DNA of 11,416 bases from Methylomonas sp. (GTDB lineage: Bacteria; Pseudomonadota; Gammaproteobacteria; Methylococcales; Methylomonadaceae). The position numbers were made by a program, and so were the translations under genes. The notes under the pieces are model-generated. The model had not been told where the DNA came from. It searched no databases and was given only the letters and a program-made list of their open reading frames with translations. This document shows positions 6,294 through 11,416 of the stretch, in pieces. The stretch's first letter is position 1; every line of letters begins with the position of its first letter. The stretch covers positions 1-11,416 of the forward strand of contig JAQTYP010000063.1 in the NCBI GenBank assembly GCA_028688235.1. The letters are read 5' to 3'.

Positions 6294-6337
6294 GCCGAAA
6301 ATATCCCGTTTCGCGTTGCCTAAGGGATATTTCCGGC
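6294..6337 (-). repeat. Hairpin 1 in the nifB-fdxN gap
   Basis: AAATATCCC (6299-6307) pairs perfectly with GGGATATTT (6324-6332). After a single mismatch the stem continues with GCCG (6294-6297) against CGGC (6334-6337), giving 13 pairs around a 16-base loop. It starts 13 bases after the nifB stop codon. In the minus-strand transcript it could protect the nifB mRNA 3' end or set the ratio of nifB to the downstream genes. Confidence 0.55.
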
Positions 6338-6350
6338 CTACGTTGATTGA

Positions 6351-7844
6351 TTACGCCGTAGCGCGTTGCTCAGGTTTAGCCTCATCCAGCTTGCCGGCTT
6401 CGGCCATTTCCTTGTAAACAGCCATCACCGCGTCTTCGATAGGCTCCATCGCGTGCTCACCGTTGGGTTGAATGCCGGCTTGTTCCAGCATGTCCCAAGG
6501 TTCGTAACCTATCTTCGAACATAACACCGCCTCGCAGCCTTCCAGTGCACGAATGGTGCGCTGCAATACGCTCTCGCCGTCGCCGCAGGTATCGTCGCCG
6601 CTGCAATACAAATCGGTCTTGCGGTGGCTCATGAAACGCACGCCGTCCGGCGATGCTTCGTAAATCAAAAACTCCTTGGCATGCCCGAAATGCTGGTTGA
6701 TCACACCCTGACCACTGGTGGCGACCGCCATCAAAACAGGGCGGGTATTCAGCTTTTTGGCGTCGGCATGCTTGGCGGCGGCTTCGACCTTAGCCGTGCG
6801 CTTGCTGTGCATTTCCTCGGCAATCGCTTCGTGTATGACTTTGCGTTTTTCCATCGCCGCCTGATAATCGATTTCCATGTCCTCGATCTTGTCCAGCGTG
6901 AACTCGTCGCCCCTATCCTCGCCCAGCAATCCAACCGCGTCGGCACGGCATTGACGACAATGACGCATCATGTTCATGTCGCCGGAACAGGCGTCCTGCA
7001 GATCCATCAACTCGTCCTGGGTCGGGCTGCGTTGACCCATCACCCCGTAGAAGGTGCCGTGCTCGGCCTCGGCGATCAACGGCATCACGTTATGCAGGAA
7101 TGCACCCTTGGCCTTGACGATCTTGCTGACTTCGGCCAGATGCTTGTCGTTGACACCCGGAATCATCACCGAGTTGACCTTGACCAAAATGCCCTTGGCC
7201 ACCAGCATTTCCAGGCCCTTTTGCTGTTGCTCTATCAATATCCTGGCGCCTTCGACGCCATGTATGCGCTTGTTTTCCCAGAATATCCAAGGATAAATCT
7301 GGGCGCCGATTTCCGGATCGACCGTGTTGATCGTGATCGTCACGTGATCGATATTATGCTTGGACAATTCCTCGACCGAATCCGGCAAAGCCAGGCCGTT
7401 GGTCGACACACACAATTTGATGTCGGGCGCTTCGTCGCTGAGGCGGCGAAAGGTTTCGAACGTGCGTTCGGGGTTTGCCAAAGGATCGCCGGGACCTGCA
7501 ATACCCAGCACCGTCATCTGCGGTATGGTCGCCGCAACCGCCATGGTTTTCTTGACGGCCTGGTCCGGGGTCAATAGCTCGGAAACCACGCCGGGGCGCG
7601 ATTCGTTGGCGCAGTCGTATTTACGGTTGCAATAATGACACTGAATATTGCAGGCTGGCGCCACCGCCACGTGCATACGAGCAAAATAATGATGGGCATC
7701 CTCCGAATAGCACGGGTGGTTTTCCACCTTGGCGCGAATTTCGTCGGACAAATGACCTAACTGGTCATCCGTGGTGCCGCATGAATGGGAAGAGCAGCCG
7801 CCTGAGCTTGCTGCCGGTTTTTCGTTGAGTACTGGCAATTCCAT
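6351..7844 (-). CDS. nifB: NifB, radical SAM NifB-cofactor synthase
   Basis: NifB is a cytoplasmic radical SAM enzyme that fuses two [4Fe-4S] units, adding the central carbide and a sulfur, to make the 8Fe core (NifB-co) of the nitrogenase cofactor. This 497-residue protein has the SAM-cluster motif C65-x3-C69-x2-C72 (CNIQCHYC), the GIAGPGDPLAN segment (115-125), a C-terminal cysteine pair C296/C299 (CRQC) closing the radical SAM domain, a charged linker (about 330-366), and a C-terminal NifX-like domain from about 368 (RPVLMAVATSGQG). Length and domain order are those of proteobacterial NifB. The ATG at 7844 has a strong Shine-Dalgarno sequence (GAGGTG, 6-base spacer); an earlier in-frame start lies upstream of the predicted transcript 5' end. 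It is the first gene of the operon, behind a NifA/sigma-54 promoter. Confidence 0.97.
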   Translation of the reverse strand: MELPVLNEKPAASSGGCSSHSCGTTDDQLGHLSDEIRAKVENHPCYSEDAHHYFARMHVAVAPACNIQCHYCNRKYDCANESRPGVVSELLTPDQAVKKTMAVAATIPQMTVLGIAGPGDPLANPERTFETFRRLSDEAPDIKLCVSTNGLALPDSVEELSKHNIDHVTITINTVDPEIGAQIYPWIFWENKRIHGVEGARILIEQQQKGLEMLVAKGILVKVNSVMIPGVNDKHLAEVSKIVKAKGAFLHNVMPLIAEAEHGTFYGVMGQRSPTQDELMDLQDACSGDMNMMRHCRQCRADAVGLLGEDRGDEFTLDKIEDMEIDYQAAMEKRKVIHEAIAEEMHSKRTAKVEAAAKHADAKKLNTRPVLMAVATSGQGVINQHFGHAKEFLIYEASPDGVRFMSHRKTDLYCSGDDTCGDGESVLQRTIRALEGCEAVLCSKIGYEPWDMLEQAGIQPNGEHAMEPIEDAVMAVYKEMAEAGKLDEAKPEQRATA

Positions 7845-7856
7845 GAAAGTCACCTC

Positions 7857-7872
7857 GCTTGTGGTTACAAGC
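7857..7872 (-). promoter_or_regulatory. Leader stem-loop abutting the nifB ribosome binding site
   Basis: GCTTGT (7857-7862) and ACAAGC (7867-7872) form a perfect 6-base stem with a 4-base loop. It ends directly beside the nifB Shine-Dalgarno (7851-7856) and overlaps the transcript start expected near 7868 from the -12 element. If the true start is a few bases upstream, the hairpin caps the mRNA 5' end; otherwise it may be only a DNA palindrome. Confidence 0.4.
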
Positions 7873-7878
7873 TGGAAA

Positions 7879-7894
7879 AGCACAGACCGTACCA
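7879..7894 (-). promoter_or_regulatory. Sigma-54 (-24/-12) promoter of nifB
   Basis: The minus strand reads TGGTACGGTCTGTGCT, a good match to TGGCAC-N5-TTGCT with the invariant GG and GC spaced by exactly 10 bases. The expected transcript start is near 7868, about 24 bases before the nifB ATG. The AT-rich stretch between this promoter and the NifA site (about 7898-7950) is where an IHF bend would be expected, but I see no clean IHF consensus. Confidence 0.82.
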
Positions 7895-7956
7895 GTTACG
7901 GAATTAATTATATCCTATTGAAATAAATTGACTTTTTATTATCTTCACAGTCCATT

Positions 7957-7972
7957 TGTCATAAACAACACA
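7957..7972 (-). promoter_or_regulatory. NifA upstream activator sequence for nifB
   Basis: The sequence TGT-N10-ACA, the NifA binding consensus, is exact (minus strand TGTGTTGTTTATGACA). Its centre is about 97 bases upstream of the predicted transcript start, within the usual range for NifA acting on a sigma-54 promoter by DNA looping. Confidence 0.8.
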
Positions 7973-8079
7973 AATTTATGCTCCTCTGTCCACACGGATT
8001 GTCACGATTGGGATAAAGCCTTTCTTATCGAGCGCGCGAATAAATTCGTAGCCGCACCGGGACGAGGCGATTGCCCTGC

Positions 8080-8085
8080 TACAAT
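8080..8085 (+). promoter_or_regulatory. Possible sigma-70 -10 box for the lipoprotein operon
   Basis: TACAAT on the plus strand lies 44 bases before the lipoprotein ATG. No convincing -35 hexamer is seen at 16-18 bases spacing. It is the best candidate in the region between the NifA site and the lipoprotein gene. Confidence 0.3.
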
Positions 8086-8129
8086 GATTACCCTCGAATC
8101 GTATCCACCAACCAAGCCCTTAATCACCA

Positions 8130-8579
8130 ATGAAACCTGATAAAACTCTTAGCACCCTGGCCGTCGCGATCCTGACCGCCGCGACACTGTCGGCCTGCTC
8201 TTTTTCCACGAGCTCCGAGAGTTCCGCAAGTTCCTCCGACAGCTCAAAAAGCGCGTTCGACCTTGCCTCCAGCCCCATGTCGTTGGCCTCCGACTCTTCT
8301 ACCTCCGAGCAGGATCCATTCGAAAACGATGTAGCCGATTACACCAAGGAATTTGCGACCTCTCCCACCGGAACGCTGGATCAGTTCCGCGCACATTTGG
8401 GCGAAATTGCGCAAGACCACGGCATTACCGATTGGGAAAACGATATCGACACCTATGATGGTATAGGCCGCGGTCTGAAAAAGGCCAAATTGAACAAAAA
8501 AGTGGTTTCGGACTTCGTCGAGAGCATCAGCGGCAACGATGCGATGAAAAAAAAGGCGATAGAAGATGGCCTGAAATAA
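8130..8579 (+). CDS. Putative lipoprotein with serine-rich linker
   Basis: A 149-residue protein. A lysine-containing n-region and hydrophobic core (LSTLAVAILTAATLSAC) end in the lipobox LSAC with C23 as the lipidation site, so it should be a membrane-anchored lipoprotein. Residues 24-60 are a serine-rich, low-complexity tether (SSESSASSSDSSKS). The remaining domain, about 62-149, is acidic then lysine-rich (GRGLKKAKLNKK) and probably helical; I do not recognise a named family. No strong Shine-Dalgarno is seen before the ATG at 8130. The DUF4105 gene follows after 16 bases, so the two are probably co-transcribed and may act together at the cell envelope. Transcription diverges from nifB. Confidence 0.8.
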   Translation: MKPDKTLSTLAVAILTAATLSACSFSTSSESSASSSDSSKSAFDLASSPMSLASDSSTSEQDPFENDVADYTKEFATSPTGTLDQFRAHLGEIAQDHGITDWENDIDTYDGIGRGLKKAKLNKKVVSDFVESISGNDAMKKKAIEDGLK

Positions 8580-8595
8580 TCGCCGCTCATTCTTC

Positions 8596-10539
8596 ATGCG
8601 CAGCATGGTCTCGTCATGCGGCGGCATCGGGTTTTTAATAGCCTGGGTTGTCGCGCTATGCTGGCCGGCGGCGACCTTGGCCCGCGATTTCGAATTTCTG
8701 TACGTCAACGCCAACGAAGGCAGCGCCAGCGGCGGCCATGCGGCAATCAAATTCGAAGACGAAGTCTTCCATTTTCAGCATGTCGAACCCGGCATGCTGC
8801 GTATCTACCGCGACAATTTTTCTGCCTTTCGTTTCGCTTACGGCTACAGGGAAAACCGGACGATAGCGGGCCATCGCATAACTCTGGACGACGGCGTTTT
8901 CCAGACGCTAAAAGACACCTTCAATCGCAGATGGCTGATCCAAAACCGGCAGTTTGCGCTAATGAAGGCAATGACTTCCGACCTCCAGCTGTTGCGTGAT
9001 CTGCAGCGTATCTCATCGGCCGATACGACTGCCTCGACTTCGGCAAGCACGGAGTTGAAAGGCCTGGGTTATTTTTTCACCGATTATCGATTCGATCCGA
9101 CAGATTCGCAATTTCGGTCCGAGGCGAGCGATCTCGCCTCGCCCACCGTGGCGTTGAAAAACGCCATCGACGCCAAATATGGTGACGATTTCCTGCAAAA
9201 AAAACGCCTATTCGTCTGGCAACAATTGCAAAACTTGCAGCCAGACGCGACGGACGCGGCCTTTTCGATCAGCAAAGACAGTTTTCCTGCCACCGATCGC
9301 AGCTTCGCTCGGCAATATCGAAATCTGCTGCTTAATCTCGCGGCGCTGGACGTATTGAGCTCCGGCCTGTCTCCGCGCCCTGAAACCTTGTTAACCGGCG
9401 ACCAGCCATCGTTACAGTTGCATGCCGAGGCGGCGACCAAGCTGACGCGGTTCAGGCAAACCTTGTTCATGAATCTCGTCAAACTGCTGCAGAGCGAGCG
9501 CAGCGATTGGGGCTATCCGCTGCTGATCGGCATCGCCCGCCTGCACGCCTTGCAACAATCGCTAGCGAGTGGAATGTTTGTGGTGCTGGATAGATTCCAT
9601 GCCGCCGGCAATGACGAAAATATCAACGTCGATGACGACAACTTAGGGGCCGTGACGGGATTTGCCGAACACGCCTTTAAAGTGGCGGACGAGCGCTTGT
9701 CCGCCTCGAGAGATTTGGACGAACGCACTTACGACGAAATCGAAATCCGTATCGGTATATTGTTGCAGATCAAGGCTATCAGGTCCGATCAAGACTTCCG
9801 ACTACCCGTAGCCGACGCTACGCCGTCGCGACCTGCCAACGCGAAATTGTTGGCACTGCCGCTGAAAGTAAAGGAGCTGGCGTATTACGAGCGTCTGTAT
9901 CAGACCCTGGCCACGGCCTATCGTGACCAGCTGCTGGCGATATATGATTACCGACTGCTAAGCCAAAACTGCGTCACAGAAATTTTCGGGGTCATCAACG
10001 ACGGTCTGGCCCGGCATCGGGCGCAAATTTCCGATACCGATAATTCCGCGCTCGAATCGGTAAGCCAAACATCCGAGCGCTTTTTGGGCGCTTATATCGA
10101 CGCAGGCGACGTCAACATCATCCCCTATGCCGCTTTCGACCAAGTCGGAAGCCAGTATCGCGTCGATTCCAGCTACCAACTGCCGCCCTATAGAGAGCAG
10201 CAAATCGAAAAACGTTATCGGGAAATCTCGCCTTGGCTGGTGGACATGCTGGAATCCAATGTCATTACATCGTCGATTTACCATTGGAATAGCGAAGATG
10301 CCGCATTTTTGTTTTTTACCCAGGATGCGGTTTGGCCCCGTCCATTGCTGGGCGGTTTGAATCTGACCGCGGCTTTCGGGCAATCGCTTTACGGTTTATT
10401 GGCCCTACCCTGGGATGCAGGCCATAGTTTGCAACAAAGCCTGAAAGGAATTTTCGTCAGCATTCCGGAACTGTTTTTTTTCAACATCAGGAAGGGCTCG
10501 TTTCCGAAATTGATACCGGAGCCTGGAAATGGCAATTGA
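8596..10539 (+). CDS. DUF4105-family exported protein, possible papain-like hydrolase
   Basis: A 647-residue protein with an N-terminal hydrophobic segment (about 11-29, IGFLIAWVVALCWPAATLA) that fits a signal peptide ending in ALA-R-like sequence. The mature N-terminus FLYVNANEGSASGGHAAIKF has the conserved histidine (H48) of the DUF4105 family, and SQNCVTEIF holds the family's conserved Asn-Cys-(X)-Thr-like motif (C459). A His before a Cys is the order found in circularly permuted NlpC/P60 or LRAT-like enzymes, so a cysteine hydrolase acting in the periplasm is a reasonable inference but unproven. A long helical region (about 100-450) separates the two. A hydrophobic stretch occurs near 585-612. 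The start at 8596 has no good ribosome binding site; an ATG at 8605 is an alternative. It follows the lipoprotein gene by 16 bases. Confidence 0.82.
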   Translation: MRSMVSSCGGIGFLIAWVVALCWPAATLARDFEFLYVNANEGSASGGHAAIKFEDEVFHFQHVEPGMLRIYRDNFSAFRFAYGYRENRTIAGHRITLDDGVFQTLKDTFNRRWLIQNRQFALMKAMTSDLQLLRDLQRISSADTTASTSASTELKGLGYFFTDYRFDPTDSQFRSEASDLASPTVALKNAIDAKYGDDFLQKKRLFVWQQLQNLQPDATDAAFSISKDSFPATDRSFARQYRNLLLNLAALDVLSSGLSPRPETLLTGDQPSLQLHAEAATKLTRFRQTLFMNLVKLLQSERSDWGYPLLIGIARLHALQQSLASGMFVVLDRFHAAGNDENINVDDDNLGAVTGFAEHAFKVADERLSASRDLDERTYDEIEIRIGILLQIKAIRSDQDFRLPVADATPSRPANAKLLALPLKVKELAYYERLYQTLATAYRDQLLAIYDYRLLSQNCVTEIFGVINDGLARHRAQISDTDNSALESVSQTSERFLGAYIDAGDVNIIPYAAFDQVGSQYRVDSSYQLPPYREQQIEKRYREISPWLVDMLESNVITSSIYHWNSEDAAFLFFTQDAVWPRPLLGGLNLTAAFGQSLYGLLALPWDAGHSLQQSLKGIFVSIPELFFFNIRKGSFPKLIPEPGNGN

Positions 10540-10867
10540 TCCCTTAAAGACGCAAAAAGCAGCAGTTGAACGAATTTAACCCTGAATCCAGAAAAATCAT
10601 TTCGTCCACATGGGAAACCAAAACAAAAAACTGATTTCTCTCGTGCTTTTCGTAGACTGACTGCGACTTTTACTCTGAAAGAAAAAAATCGGGCGGGGTA
10701 CAGTTGCTTGTTGGACAGGCGTCGACGGCAAGGATGCCGCCGTCGAGTCTACACGGACGTGTTTACGACATCCTGTCCGGCGAGCATCCGTGCCCCGCGG
10801 CTCTACCTCCATTTGCCGGGGCGATGCGGCGCCCTCCGAGCGTTAGGATGAAAGGAACGAATCCATT
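10540..10867. other. Non-coding stretch between convergent genes
   Basis: About 330 bases between the ends of the DUF4105 gene (plus) and the bacteriohemerythrin gene (minus). No convincing coding frame; the 71-codon minus frame at 10597-10812 crosses a nested palindrome and has no family resemblance. The right half is occupied by a compound palindromic element. No clear intrinsic terminator was found for either gene. Confidence 0.6.
10713..10822. repeat. Compound palindromic intergenic element
   Basis: Three inverted repeats lie together. GGACAGG (10713-10719) pairs with CCTGTCC (10772-10778). Nested inside it, TCGACGGC (10722-10729) pairs with GCCGTCGA (10739-10746). Next to it, GCCCCG (10792-10797) pairs with CGGGGC (10817-10822). 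The segment is GC-rich compared with its flanks. Its shape suggests a dispersed intergenic repeat or a structured RNA; the copy number in the genome cannot be seen from one window. Confidence 0.5.
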
Positions 10868-11269
10868 CTAAGGCTGTTCTTTCAGAAACTTGCCCAATTT
10901 CTTATCCATTTGCGCGCTGTGCATGACGAACCAATCGAACAAAAAAACCACCACCGCCTCCAGATTTATCCTGTCGCTTGCATAGGCCTGCACGCGTTCG
11001 CTCAGACTCACCAGAAATTCGGCATGCTTTTTTTGATGTTCCAGATATTCCGGATAGCCGGACTTCAACATCAGATTTTCCTCGCTGAAGAAGTGAAAGT
11101 CGACATACTTTTCCACTTCCCTCAGCAAGCGCAAACACCAATCCTTGGGTTCCTGCCTATCCAATGCCTCCGAAACGTTGCGAATCAAATCCAAAAACAG
11201 TTGATGCTCTCGATCGACATCCGTGTGTCCGACACCAAATTTTTTGCACCATTGAATGTCGATTGCCAT
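10868..11269 (-). CDS. Bacteriohemerythrin
   Basis: A 133-residue single-domain hemerythrin that binds O2 at a diiron site. The full ligand set is visible: H22 (REHQLF), H59 and E63 (HFFSEE), H78 and H82 (HQKKH), H117 and D122 (HSAQMD). The ATG at 11269 is preceded by GAGG about 7 bases upstream and begins the typical MAIDIQWCKKFGVGH opening; the frame is open further upstream, but that extension does not resemble the family. In Methylococcus capsulatus a bacteriohemerythrin carries O2 to particulate methane monooxygenase, so a similar role, or O2 buffering, is plausible here. It lies 26 bases after the end of an upstream minus-strand gene and may share its transcript. Confidence 0.93.
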   Translation of the reverse strand: MAIDIQWCKKFGVGHTDVDREHQLFLDLIRNVSEALDRQEPKDWCLRLLREVEKYVDFHFFSEENLMLKSGYPEYLEHQKKHAEFLVSLSERVQAYASDRINLEAVVVFLFDWFVMHSAQMDKKLGKFLKEQP

Positions 11270-11295
11270 AAATAAACCTCGGTTATTTCTAAAAA

Positions 11296-11415
11296 TCAAG
11301 TCCGCCGGGCGCCATAAGGTCCAAGCGGATCGGCGCCCAATGTGCCGACCAAGCATTGTATATATTCCTCCCCACTCAGGTGAGCTAATTTTTGTTTGGC
11401 TTGTTGCAAGCGTTT
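11296..11415 (-). CDS. C-terminal end of an unidentified protein (runs off right edge)
   Basis: On the minus strand the frame is open from the window edge to a TGA at 11298-11296, giving 39 residues beginning KRLQQAKQKLAHLSGEEYIQ and ending LGADPLGPYGARRT. The composition is protein-like, and the position just upstream of the bacteriohemerythrin gene (26-base gap, same strand) supports a real gene end. I do not recognise the family from so short a piece. Confidence 0.5.
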   Translation of the reverse strand, partial: KRLQQAKQKLAHLSGEEYIQCLVGTLGADPLGPYGARRT

Positions 11416-11416
11416 G

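Noticed and set aside
6624..7577. A 317-codon plus-strand open frame opposite nifB
   Set aside because: It is histidine- and leucine-rich sequence of the kind produced opposite a GC-rich gene; the minus-strand frame is unmistakable NifB.
7928..8140. A 70-codon plus-strand open frame in the nifB upstream region
   Set aside because: It crosses the NifA binding site, overlaps the lipoprotein start in another frame, and has no ribosome binding site or family resemblance.

Overview
The window most likely comes from a diazotrophic gammaproteobacterium, with an aerobic methanotroph of the Methylococcales type as the best guess. This rests on an Azotobacter-like nifB-fdxN-nifO-...-nifQ gene order, on O2-protection genes placed inside that operon, and on a bacteriohemerythrin, a protein linked to O2 supply in methanotrophs. 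No taxonomic marker is present, so the assignment is inference.

Layout. 1-879 (minus): N-terminal part of a very large DUF3683/FAD-linked oxidoreductase running off the left edge. 880-1401: non-coding. 1402-1983: a solitary integron-type gene cassette carrying one plus-strand gene for a small membrane-anchored protein and ending in a recognisable attC site. 1995-2597 (minus): a cytochrome P450 fragment lacking its catalytic C-terminal half. 2731-7844 (minus): a seven-gene nitrogen-fixation operon, in transcription order nifB, fdxN (2[4Fe-4S] ferredoxin), nifO (ArsC-like), a flavodiiron protein, a [2Fe-2S] ferredoxin, a Shethna FeSII-like [2Fe-2S] protein and nifQ. 7845-7972: the nifB control region, with a sigma-54 -24/-12 promoter and a NifA binding site (TGT-N10-ACA). 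8130-10539 (plus): a lipoprotein followed by a DUF4105 protein. 10540-10867: non-coding, with a compound palindromic element. 10868-11415 (minus): bacteriohemerythrin, preceded by the C-terminal end of an unidentified gene.

How the parts work together. NifB makes NifB-co, the Fe-S core of FeMo-co, and NifQ supplies molybdenum to the same pathway. FdxN is the likely electron donor to NifB. The flavodiiron protein, its neighbouring [2Fe-2S] ferredoxin and the FeSII-like protein look like a built-in oxygen defence: O2 reduction plus reversible conformational protection of nitrogenase. All appear to be under NifA/sigma-54 control from one promoter, although a gap with a possible terminator and a weak second sigma-54 match may subdivide the operon after the flavodiiron gene.

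The least ordinary parts are the lone attC cassette with its unknown protein at the edge of the nif operon, next to a decayed P450, and the co-transcribed oxygen-protection set.
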